DNA from: CAZLPW01 sp964561495 | Lineage (GTDB): Bacteria > Fidelibacterota > Marinisomatia > Marinisomatales > UBA1611 | Length of the DNA stretch: 7,743 bases | Assembly (NCBI GenBank): GCA_964561495.1 | Contig: CAZLPW010000091.1 | Location: 1 to 7,743, forward strand | Reading direction: 5' to 3' | Shown here: positions 1-7,172 of the stretch, piece after piece | Numbering within the stretch: the stretch's first letter is position 1 | Layout of the letters: each line of letters opens with the position of its first letter | Translations under genes and position numbers: made by a program | Notes under the pieces: model-generated | What the model saw: only the letters and a program-made list of their open reading frames with translations | What the model was told of the DNA's origin: nothing | Database searches by the model: none

Positions 1-397
1 TTGGGACTGACCATGTCCAGCCAGTACCAGGAGCATCTGGTGGACTAGCCTTACTTACAAAATTTATATAGGCAGTTAGAAAACCTCCATCACTCGTAGG
101 ATTAAACCCTCTTGTAGAGGGTACTCTCATTCCATTATCCTCCCAAGATGGTAAAACATTTCCCAACTCATCCAATAGCTCAGTACCATAGATACCCGCT
201 AATATGTAACGACAATCTGAATATCTTGCAATGTCAACAGCGGGCAAGGGTAAGGCAAAGGTAGTATCAATTCCACAAAAAATATTATCTGAATTATTAT
301 AAGATGAATTAGAGTCAGAGTATTGCTCTGTACATGAAAAAATTATAATACCTAAGTAAACTAATAATTTGTTTTGATTTTTTTTAAATCTACTCAT
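1..397 (-). CDS. Putative lipoprotein, N-terminal part (runs off left edge)
   Basis: This reading frame is open from an ATG at 397-395 (minus strand) to the window edge, giving 132 codons with no stop. The N-terminus has basic residues (MSRFKKNQNK) and a hydrophobic stretch (LLVYLGIII), then a lipobox-like F-S-C with Cys22 as the probable lipidated residue. A Ser/Asn-rich linker follows, as expected for a signal peptidase II substrate anchored in a membrane. The mature part contains segments such as RYSDCRYILAGIYGTELLD and TSDGGFLTAYIN. Their spacing and 'DGGF' turn resemble repeated beta-propeller blades, but only about two units are visible, so that is a guess. I do not recognise the family. 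It is transcribed divergently from the fucosidase operon; a surface glycan-binding role is possible but unsupported. The start is the first ATG giving a complete signal sequence; no clear Shine-Dalgarno is seen. Confidence 0.72.
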   Translation of the reverse strand, partial: MSRFKKNQNKLLVYLGIIIFSCTEQYSDSNSSYNNSDNIFCGIDTTFALPLPAVDIARYSDCRYILAGIYGTELLDELGNVLPSWEDNGMRVPSTRGFNPTSDGGFLTAYINFVSKASPPDAPGTGWTWSVP

Positions 398-586
398 GAT
401 TTAATTTATTAAAATTTTTTATAGTTTTTTTAATTTACTGAATCTGTTTTGAAAAATGTGGTAATAGTAAGGAATAAATAAATCAAATATTTAAACATTC
501 TCAAATCTACCTATCATATTATAAATAAAAAAACCCACGAATGTGGAGCTTTTAGAATTAATTTGTAGTAGCCATATTAAACAATC
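398..586. promoter_or_regulatory. Divergent intergenic region, probable promoters for both sides
   Basis: This 189-bp, extremely AT-rich stretch separates the minus-strand lipoprotein gene from the plus-strand fucosidase operon, so both start sites should have promoters here. On the plus strand a TATAAA at 520-525 could serve as a -10 box. No convincing -35 hexamer is seen about 17 bp upstream. On the minus strand an ACTATAAAAA stretch lies about 20-30 bp upstream of the lipoprotein ATG. Because the whole region is A/T-rich, such matches are expected by chance and neither is a firm promoter call. No operator-like long inverted repeat and no known riboswitch was recognised. Confidence 0.3.
534..554 (+). 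terminator. Terminator-like hairpin in the fucosidase leader
   Basis: A CCAC (535-538) / GTGG (543-546) stem with a GAAT loop is followed by AGCTTTTA on the plus strand. It is preceded by an A-run (about 525-533), which would be a T-run on the minus strand. The core (CCCACGAATGTGG..GCTTTTA) closely matches the hairpin at 7251-7271 after the last gene of the operon. It lies 33 nt upstream of the fucosidase ATG and no plus-strand gene precedes it within the window. It may therefore act as a 5'-leader structure or attenuator, or stop leftward read-through, rather than end a gene. The stem is only 4 bp, so function is uncertain. Confidence 0.4.
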
Positions 587-2986
587 ATGGAAAAAATAAA
601 ATTAGTACTTTATTCAATCATTTATTTATCTCTTGTTTTATCCAACATCCTAAGTGCAAAAAGGACTGACATGGATAATAAAAATATTACCGAAATTATT
701 TCAGTTTTAAATGTATCTTTCAAAAAAAAAGATACTAAAAAGATTAGACCTTACTTGTCTAAAAATTTCATGGCCACAAACATGCCTGCTCCCGCGTCTT
801 TTACAACTGGTATAAGAATGATGATGGATCAACTGCCACCAGATGGTGAATTTAAATTTGAATCGAAATCTAAAACAGCAAGTGGCGGATACAAATTGAA
901 TATATATTACGCTCCATACGATATACTATTTAAAATGCTTCTAAATGAAAATTTAAAAATCAAATCTATTTCTATTGACCGCGAAAGTAAATTGATGGAC
1001 GCACACAACCAGCTAAATCATGTGATGCTAAATACCAAAAAATACGAGCCTAATTGGGAATCCTTAAACTCTCGTCCGACACCTCATTGGTTTAAGGAAG
1101 CAAAGTTTGGAATATTTATTCACTGGGGGCTTTACTCTGTTCCTGCATGGAGCCCCAAAGGGAGTTACGCCGAGTGGTACCTGAATGGTCTTCTTAATAA
1201 TGATACTGCCCGAATTAGATATCACAAGGAAAACTATGGCGAGGATTTCCAATATCGAGATTTTATTGATGATTTTACAGCATCGAATTATAATCCCGAT
1301 AAATGGGCGGAGTTATTTAAATATGCTGGAGCAAAATATGTTGTTCTTACTTCCAAGCATCATGATGGTTTTTGTCTGTGGCCAAGTTCTGAAAGTAATG
1401 GATATAATTCATTCGATGGAGCTGCAAAAAGAGATTTATTGGGTGACCTAAATAATTCTGTGAAAAAAGCAGGATTAAAATCAGGTTTTTATTATTCTCT
1501 TTACGAATGGCAGCACCCAGACTATCCAGAATATGTTGAGAAATATGTTGATCAATATATGTTACCCCAGTTGAAGGATGCTGTCCAAAGATATAGCCCT
1601 GATATAATTTTTTCTGATGGAGAATGGGATAGGGATAGTCGGGAGTGGCGGAGTGAACAATTCCTGGCGTGGCTATACAATGATTCCAATGCCCCAGAAG
1701 ATATCGTGGTAAATGATCGCTGGGGAGGTGATACTAGGTTTAAACATGGTGGATATTTTTCAACAGAATATGATCCAAACTCAGGTGCTCTTGATGAACG
1801 ATTTATTATCAGAGGATGGGAAGAGTGTCGGGGTATGGGAAAATCTTTTGGCTATAATAAAAATGAAAATCGAGAAGATTATAATACGTCAGAGGAATTA
1901 ATTAAGCTTCTTGTTGATATCGTTTGTAGAGGAGGAAATCTATTGTTAAATATTGGACCAAAGGCTGATGGGACGATTCCAAAAGTTATGGTAGAACGAT
2001 TAATGGATATTGGTATATGGTTAGGAAAAAATGGTGAAGCAATTTATAGCACCACGATTAACCGAATATCTGAATCAGCTGGGATGAAGTTTACTTTATC
2101 AAAAGACCGGACAGCCCTTTTTGTTTTTATAGAAAATATTCCTGAAAAAGAATTAATAATAGAAGGAATTAATGCAGTGGCTTCTAAAAAGATATCTTTT
2201 TTAGGGGGTTATAATAATCTGAAATGGCGTAATGAAAAGAATAATCTTGTTATTGATATTCCAGAAAATATTTCAAACAAATTAGCTGCTAGTCCTGTAT
2301 ATGTTTTAAAGATTCCAGTTTTGCCATATTTAGATGAACCAGATATTGATTTGATAATAAATAATGATGCGGGAAAAGTCACGATTGTATCCAAAGGACA
2401 AAATATTGAATATTTATACGGATTTGGTGATAAAGCTCAGCTATCAAAAGAATATACTGGATCGTTTATAATTGAGGAAGCTACAATGTTAAATATACAG
2501 GCAAGTGCAGAAGGACATCAGCCAAGTGGTATTCTTTCTGTACCAGTAAATATTCTTAAAGAAAAAAATGGGCTTCATCAAAGAACCTACCAAGGCAAGT
2601 GGGATAACTGTAGTGAAATGCTTGAAGGAAAACCAATAGAACAAGAAATAGTATATAACTTCTCAATAGATTTATCACTTAATGATGATTTTGGACATAC
2701 ATTTTTTGGTTATATTAAAATAGAAGAAGAGGGGGTATATGGTTTTCAAACAGTTTCTGATGATGGATCTAGGTTATTGATTAATGATGTAATTGTTGTT
2801 GATAATGATGGCCTTCATAGCAGAACAATAGTGTCTAATGAGATTTATCTAAAATCAGGGATGCATGAGATTCAAGTTGATTATTTTGAAAGAGGGGGGC
2901 AGGAATCCTTAAATGTGAATTGGAAAGGGCCTGGATTTGATTGGAGGGAAATCCCTGAATTCAAACTGTTTCATACTATTGATTAA
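587..2986 (+). CDS. Exported multidomain alpha-L-fucosidase (GH29) with PA14-like C-terminus
   Basis: This 799-aa enzyme should release terminal L-fucose from glycans by the retaining GH29 mechanism. The N-terminus is a Sec signal peptide (basic start, hydrophobic core, cleavage near LSA/KR around residue 24), so it acts in the periplasm or outside. Residues about 30-145 form an alpha+beta domain resembling NTF2-like/DUF3887 folds. Residues about 155-510 are the GH29 barrel, with FGIFIHWGLYSVPAWSP (His179), SKHHDGF (258-262), FSDGEWD with the expected nucleophile Asp344, VNDRWGG, WEEC with Glu412 as candidate acid/base by alignment to the WEMC of animal FUCA1, and GGNLLLNIGPKADG. A beta-sandwich follows (about 515-575), then a FN3/CHB_HEX_C-like segment (about 578-655) and a PA14-like domain (662-797) with SDDGSRLLI, VDNDGLH and LKSGMHEIQVDYFE. 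The catalytic core is strikingly close to animal lysosomal fucosidase, typical of the broad-specificity GH29-A type. It is first of four co-directional genes. The ATG at 587 gives an intact signal peptide, though no clear Shine-Dalgarno precedes it. Confidence 0.95.
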   Translation: MEKIKLVLYSIIYLSLVLSNILSAKRTDMDNKNITEIISVLNVSFKKKDTKKIRPYLSKNFMATNMPAPASFTTGIRMMMDQLPPDGEFKFESKSKTASGGYKLNIYYAPYDILFKMLLNENLKIKSISIDRESKLMDAHNQLNHVMLNTKKYEPNWESLNSRPTPHWFKEAKFGIFIHWGLYSVPAWSPKGSYAEWYLNGLLNNDTARIRYHKENYGEDFQYRDFIDDFTASNYNPDKWAELFKYAGAKYVVLTSKHHDGFCLWPSSESNGYNSFDGAAKRDLLGDLNNSVKKAGLKSGFYYSLYEWQHPDYPEYVEKYVDQYMLPQLKDAVQRYSPDIIFSDGEWDRDSREWRSEQFLAWLYNDSNAPEDIVVNDRWGGDTRFKHGGYFSTEYDPNSGALDERFIIRGWEECRGMGKSFGYNKNENREDYNTSEELIKLLVDIVCRGGNLLLNIGPKADGTIPKVMVERLMDIGIWLGKNGEAIYSTTINRISESAGMKFTLSKDRTALFVFIENIPEKELIIEGINAVASKKISFLGGYNNLKWRNEKNNLVIDIPENISNKLAASPVYVLKIPVLPYLDEPDIDLIINNDAGKVTIVSKGQNIEYLYGFGDKAQLSKEYTGSFIIEEATMLNIQASAEGHQPSGILSVPVNILKEKNGLHQRTYQGKWDNCSEMLEGKPIEQEIVYNFSIDLSLNDDFGHTFFGYIKIEEEGVYGFQTVSDDGSRLLINDVIVVDNDGLHSRTIVSNEIYLKSGMHEIQVDYFERGGQESLNVNWKGPGFDWREIPEFKLFHTID

Positions 2987-2995
2987 TACTATAAT

Positions 2996-3000
2996 GGGGA
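2996..3000 (+). promoter_or_regulatory. Ribosome binding site of the GH109-like gene
   Basis: GGGGA lies 7 nt upstream of the ATG at 3008, within the 21-nt gap after the fucosidase stop. It is the clearest Shine-Dalgarno-like sequence in the operon and supports the start that includes the Tat signal. Confidence 0.5.
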
Positions 3001-3007
3001 ATATATA

Positions 3008-4363
3008 ATGAAAAAAATCAATCGGAGAACATTTATTAAGACTTCTGCAGCAGCAGGTAGTGCGGCTGCAATTTTTCCAAACTCGCTTTTTCCAAATTCA
3101 ATTAAAAAGAGTGTGAAAATTGGGTTCATTGGGATTGGACTAAGAGGTCAGTGGATGCTTTGGCTGGCGGCAAAATATCCTGATATAGAGATTCCAGCAA
3201 TTTGTGATATTGATAAGGGCATGATTAGTACGGGGCTAAAGATTTTAAAGGATGCTGGAAAGGCAGAGCCTAGAGTGTATAGCAAAAATGATGAAAATTT
3301 TCTGAATATGTTGCAAAATGAAGACCTTGATGGTGTATATATCGCGACTCCATGGGAGTGGGACCATCCAATGTCCATTGCAGCAATGAAGGCGGGTAAG
3401 CATGTGGGGACTGAGGTGCCTGCGGCTCTTACGGTAAATGATTGCTGGGATTTAGTTAATACCTCAGAGCAGACTGGAAAGCTATGCATGATAATGGAAA
3501 ATGTCTGCTACCGAAGAGATATTATGGCAGTATTGAATATGGTACGCCAAAATCTTTTTGGAGAGATACTACACTGCCAGGGTGGTTACCAGCATGATTT
3601 AAGACACGTTAAATTTAATGATGGTATTAATCCTTATGGTGGTGGTGTTGAATTTGGTAAAAAAGGATATTCAGAGGCCAAATGGAGAACACAGCATTCT
3701 GTAGATCGGAATGGAGATTTATATCCGACCCATGGGTTGGGCCCTGTTAGTCCAATGCTAGACATTAATAGAGGGAATCGGATGTTATACCTTACTTCTA
3801 CTGCCACACAATCTAGAGGTCTACACAATTATGTTGTGAAAAAAGGTGGTATAAATCATCCCAATGCAGGAGTAAAATTTAAATGTGGCGATATTGTGTC
3901 AACTATAATTAAGTGTGAACAAGGCCAAACAATAATGTTAAGTCATGATACAAATAATCCTCGACCATATTCTCTAAATTTCAGAGTGCAAGGTACAAAT
4001 GGAATTTGGCAAAAAGATGCACGTTCGATATATATTGAGGGAGTAAGTAAGGAAGAGCACAGGTGGGATGAAGAGGAAGAGTACCTTAAAAAATATGACC
4101 ATCCTATTTGGAAACGTTTTGAAAATGAAGCGTCAGGATCAGGGCATGGAGGGATGGATTTTTTTATTTTGAGGGCATTTATAGAAACGGTAAAAGGTGC
4201 GGCCCCTGTAATTGATGTTTACGATGCGGTAAGCATGAGTGTTGTCTCTCCTTTAAGTGAAAAATCGATTCGTTTAGGTAGTAAAGCTGTAAAAATTCCA
4301 GACTTTACTCGAGGAAAGTGGGAAACGAATAAACCCGTTTTTGGTTTGAACGATTATATTTAA
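3008..4363 (+). CDS. Tat-exported GH109-like / Gfo-Idh-MocA NAD-dependent enzyme
   Basis: This 451-aa protein has a twin-arginine signal (KKINRRTFIKTSAAAGSAAA), so it is probably folded with its cofactor in the cytoplasm and then exported. After the signal comes a Rossmann fold (VKIGFIGIGLRG, glycines 42, 44 and 47) typical of the Gfo/Idh/MocA family. Family features continue with ATPWEWDHP, EVPA (136-139), MENVCYRRD (163-171), GGYQHDLR (192-199) and, most tellingly, NGDLYPTHGLGP with Tyr239 and His242. The NGxYPTHGLGP block and the neighbouring DINRG are characteristic of GH109, whose founder is a retaining, NAD-dependent alpha-N-acetylgalactosaminidase acting by oxidation-elimination. Length and the C-terminal DFTRGKW also fit GH109. 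Many GH109 relatives are uncharacterised, so other alpha- or beta-glycosides, or plain sugar oxidoreduction, remain possible. It sits between a fucosidase and a sugar symporter, which supports glycan trimming outside the cytoplasm. Confidence 0.88.
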   Translation: MKKINRRTFIKTSAAAGSAAAIFPNSLFPNSIKKSVKIGFIGIGLRGQWMLWLAAKYPDIEIPAICDIDKGMISTGLKILKDAGKAEPRVYSKNDENFLNMLQNEDLDGVYIATPWEWDHPMSIAAMKAGKHVGTEVPAALTVNDCWDLVNTSEQTGKLCMIMENVCYRRDIMAVLNMVRQNLFGEILHCQGGYQHDLRHVKFNDGINPYGGGVEFGKKGYSEAKWRTQHSVDRNGDLYPTHGLGPVSPMLDINRGNRMLYLTSTATQSRGLHNYVVKKGGINHPNAGVKFKCGDIVSTIIKCEQGQTIMLSHDTNNPRPYSLNFRVQGTNGIWQKDARSIYIEGVSKEEHRWDEEEEYLKKYDHPIWKRFENEASGSGHGGMDFFILRAFIETVKGAAPVIDVYDAVSMSVVSPLSEKSIRLGSKAVKIPDFTRGKWETNKPVFGLNDYI

Positions 4364-6097
4364 ATGATTTTATCTTACCTAGATTGGTCTATTATAGGTG
4401 CCTTTTTTCTGATTTCATTAGGTGTCGGGATAAGGGCTTCTAAAAAAGCGGGAGAAGATATAAAATCTTTTTTTCTTGCTGGTCGAAATATGCCATGGTG
4501 GTTGCTGGGAATCAGTATGGTTGCAACTACATTTTCAACTGACACACCAAATCTTGTTACAGATTTGGTAAGGCAGAAAGGAGTCTCTGGAAACTGGGGT
4601 TGGTGGGCTTTTCTGATTACCGGCATGCTCACTGTATTTATTTATTCAAAACTATGGCGCAGGTCTGAAGTTTTAACAGATATAGAATTCTATGAGCTGA
4701 GATACAGTGGAAAAGCAGCCGCTTTTTTAAGAGGTTTTCGTGCGCTATATCTGGGATTAGTTTTTAATGTGTTAGTTATGGGGTCTGTAAGTTTAGCAGC
4801 TGTAAAATTTGGTGAAATTGTATTGGGTTTTCCAGGATGGATCACCTTAGGTATCGCAGGCTCTATTACTTTAGTATATTCTCTATTAGGCGGTCTCAGG
4901 GCTGTGATTATTACAGACTTTATCCAATTTATTTTCGCAATGATTGGTTCTATATGGGCTATGATTTATTGTCTTGGTTTACCAGAAATTGGTGGTCTCT
5001 CGAATCTTATATCCCATAATAATGTTATTGACAAATTATCTATCATACCAGATCTTTCAAATCCAGATATTTGGGTACCTGTATTACTTGTTCCACTAGC
5101 TGTTCAGTGGTGGGCGAGTTATTACCCAGGTGCTGAACCTGGAGGTGGTGGTTATATAGCCCAGCGAATGTTTTCAGCTAAAGATGAGTTTAATGCAGTG
5201 GGCGCTACTTTTCTATTTAATATTGCCCATTATGCTATACGTCCTTGGCCTTGGATATTGATTGCACTGTGCTCCTTGATTATTTTTCCAGAATTATCAG
5301 ATATAAAAGCTGCTTTTCCAAATTTACCTGATGATAAATTAGGTCATGATGTGGCATACCCTGCTATGCTTACGCTTCTACCGTCTGGTCTACTTGGGCT
5401 GGTATCTGCTTCTTTGATCGCTGCTTTTATGAGTACTATGTCTACACAGTTGAATCTTGGAGCCAGCTATCTTGTTAATGATTTATATCATCGTTTTATA
5501 AACCCATCGGCTTCACAAAAAGAGTTAGTCAAAGTAGGGCGATTATTTACTTTTGTTTCTATAATTCTTGGAGGAGGCTTAGGCTTAATACTTAAAAATG
5601 CTGGTCAAGCATTTAATTTACTATTAATGATTGGTGCTGGAACTGGGCTCATATATATATTACGATGGTTTTGGTGGCGGATCAATGCCTATACTGAAAT
5701 AGTGGCTATGGTAAGCTCATTGCTGATTGCATGTTACCTCAACTTTGGAGGCTTAATTATTGATGATTGGTTAAAAATTGTCATTGGTTCAGTCTTCACA
5801 ACTATTATTTGGTTAATTGCTACATTTATTACCCCACCAGATAATGACGAAACCTTACAGGCATTCGTTTTAAAAGTAAATCCAGGCGGACCAGGGTGGT
5901 CAAAATACTCGGGGGGTGTTTCTTCTGACCCATGGCCAGTTCCGAGAGGTATTCTGGCCATGATGTTGGGGTGTGTTTTTGTATATGGAGTATTGATTGG
6001 AATTGGCCAATTAATATATGGTTATATAGGACTTGGGATTGTTATTTCTGGTTTGGGCATAACTGCATTATTCGGATTATTAAAAGTATGGAAATAA
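4364..6097 (+). CDS. Sodium:solute symporter (SSS family), probable sugar importer
   Basis: This 577-aa, very hydrophobic protein has roughly 13-14 predicted membrane segments, the size and layout of SGLT-like Na+/sugar symporters. Diagnostic stretches are SFFLAGRNMPWW (from residue 35) running into GISMVATTFSTDTPN, the family block GGLRAVIITDFIQF (176-189), and MSTMSTQLNLGASYLVNDLY (from residue 356). In the last, Ser357/Thr358 and Ser360/Thr361 lie where SSS transporters form the Na2 sodium site. The ATG directly abuts the stop of the upstream gene (TAAATG) with no separate Shine-Dalgarno, so translation is probably coupled. The start is supported by the first helix (LDWSIIGAFFLISLGVGI) beginning almost at once. 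From its neighbours the cargo is likely a monosaccharide freed by the two exported enzymes (L-fucose, GalNAc or galactose). SSS members also carry sialic acid, amino acids and osmolytes, so the cargo is inference. Confidence 0.92.
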   Translation: MILSYLDWSIIGAFFLISLGVGIRASKKAGEDIKSFFLAGRNMPWWLLGISMVATTFSTDTPNLVTDLVRQKGVSGNWGWWAFLITGMLTVFIYSKLWRRSEVLTDIEFYELRYSGKAAAFLRGFRALYLGLVFNVLVMGSVSLAAVKFGEIVLGFPGWITLGIAGSITLVYSLLGGLRAVIITDFIQFIFAMIGSIWAMIYCLGLPEIGGLSNLISHNNVIDKLSIIPDLSNPDIWVPVLLVPLAVQWWASYYPGAEPGGGGYIAQRMFSAKDEFNAVGATFLFNIAHYAIRPWPWILIALCSLIIFPELSDIKAAFPNLPDDKLGHDVAYPAMLTLLPSGLLGLVSASLIAAFMSTMSTQLNLGASYLVNDLYHRFINPSASQKELVKVGRLFTFVSIILGGGLGLILKNAGQAFNLLLMIGAGTGLIYILRWFWWRINAYTEIVAMVSSLLIACYLNFGGLIIDDWLKIVIGSVFTTIIWLIATFITPPDNDETLQAFVLKVNPGGPGWSKYSGGVSSDPWPVPRGILAMMLGCVFVYGVLIGIGQLIYGYIGLGIVISGLGITALFGLLKVWK

Positions 6098-7140
6098 GTA
6101 CACCAGGAAGGATTTGCCTATTTGGCGAGCATCAAGACTATCTGGGGTTGCCAGTTATTGCTATGGCTATTTCATTGCGCGTAAGAATTCGCGGGTATCC
6201 AAGATCGGATAGAAAGATAGTTATTCATAAAAAAGATTTTAAGGAAACAGAATCTTTTTTGCTTTCTGATTTAGATTATAATAGACCCAGAGATTATTTC
6301 AAAAGTGGGTTGAAAGTATGTTTAGAAGAGGGCTTGGTTTTTAGCAATGGGTTTGAATGTGAGATCACTAGTGACATACCTATTCAAGCAGGGACAAGTA
6401 GTTCTTCTGCGATTGTAGTAAGTTGGATCCATTTTCTATCTTTGATGTCTGAAAAACGAATTAATTGGTCCTTAAAAAAGTTAGGTGAGTTAGCATTTAA
6501 GGCTGAGGTTCTTGAGTTTGGTGAGCCAGGAGGAATGATGGACCAATACACAACTGCTATTGGGAACTTGGTATATATAGAGTCAGAGCCAGAATTATTT
6601 GTAAAACAATTAAGCCCTAATTTAGGTAGTTTTATTTTAGGGGATTCAGGGGATCCAAAAGACACAATGAAGATTCTTAAAAGATGTAGAGATCTAAGGA
6701 TGGACATTCTCCAGAATGTTAAATTAAAAAATAAGAACTTCGATCTAAACTCTTGTAGTAAGGATCTTGATTTGTCATTGTTAAATCATAAAGAAAAAGA
6801 TTTATTTTTTAGTACTATTGATAATCGAGATATTTTAAAAAGAGCCAAAGTGGAATTAGAAAAGGAAAATCCAGACCATAAAATTTTAGGAGACTTGTTA
6901 AATCAGCAACATAGTATTCTAAGAGAAAAATTAGATGTAAGCACAAAAAAAATTGAATCAATGCTAACAGCAGCATTAGATGCTGGAGCATTGGGCGGAA
7001 AGATTAACGGCTCTGGTGGAGGCGGATGTATGTTTGTATACGCTCCTGAAAATCAAGAATCTATAGTTCAAGCCATAGAGTCTGTTGGTGGGGAAGCATA
7101 CGTAATTCATTCTGATACAGGTTCAAACGTTTTAAATTAA
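6088..7140 (+). CDS. GHMP-family sugar kinase (galactokinase-like)
   Basis: This 350-aa cytoplasmic kinase shows all three GHMP motifs. Motif 1 is PGRICLFGEHQDY (Glu14, His15, Asp17), the sugar-binding galactokinase-type signature. Motif 2 is GTSSSSA (102-108), the phosphate-binding loop. Motif 3 is GGKINGSGGGG (303-313). EPGGMMDQY places Asp152 where galactokinases have the catalytic Asp of 'GxMDQ'. The ATG at 6088 is chosen because PGRICLFGEH normally sits about 5-10 residues from the N-terminus in this type. A longer frame upstream (from 5932) only translates the symporter gene out of frame. The start overlaps the symporter's end by 10 nt, implying translational coupling. It probably makes a sugar-1-phosphate from the imported sugar. 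The sugar could be galactose, GalNAc, L-fucose or a uronic acid. The protein lacks the N-terminal extension of classical GalK, so I do not assign a symbol. Confidence 0.88.
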   Translation: MEISTPGRICLFGEHQDYLGLPVIAMAISLRVRIRGYPRSDRKIVIHKKDFKETESFLLSDLDYNRPRDYFKSGLKVCLEEGLVFSNGFECEITSDIPIQAGTSSSSAIVVSWIHFLSLMSEKRINWSLKKLGELAFKAEVLEFGEPGGMMDQYTTAIGNLVYIESEPELFVKQLSPNLGSFILGDSGDPKDTMKILKRCRDLRMDILQNVKLKNKNFDLNSCSKDLDLSLLNHKEKDLFFSTIDNRDILKRAKVELEKENPDHKILGDLLNQQHSILREKLDVSTKKIESMLTAALDAGALGGKINGSGGGGCMFVYAPENQESIVQAIESVGGEAYVIHSDTGSNVLN

Positions 7141-7172
7141 TTATGAATATAAATATTACTTAAAATTTGGAA

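Noticed and set aside
432..441. Shared 10-mer AATTTACTGA at 432-441 and 7221-7230
   Set aside because: Too short and AT-rich to be meaningful; spacing to the neighbouring hairpins differs between the two sites (about 93 and 20 bases).
1185..1451. 88-codon plus-strand frame inside the fucosidase gene
   Set aside because: It overlaps the conserved HHDGF region of GH29 in another frame and carries no motif of its own.
3148..3489. 113-codon minus-strand frame inside the GH109-like gene
   Set aside because: It lies entirely antisense to a gene with clear family motifs, has no recognisable domain and no ribosome binding site.
5932..6087. Longer N-terminus for the GHMP kinase starting at 5932
   Set aside because: The extra 52 residues are an out-of-frame translation of the symporter's last helix region (rich in Trp and Cys). 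The GHMP motif 1 sits correctly near the N-terminus when ATG 6088 is used.
6384..6707. 107-codon minus-strand frame inside the kinase gene
   Set aside because: It is antisense to conserved GHMP motif 2 and the MDQ motif; composition looks like a shadow of the real gene.
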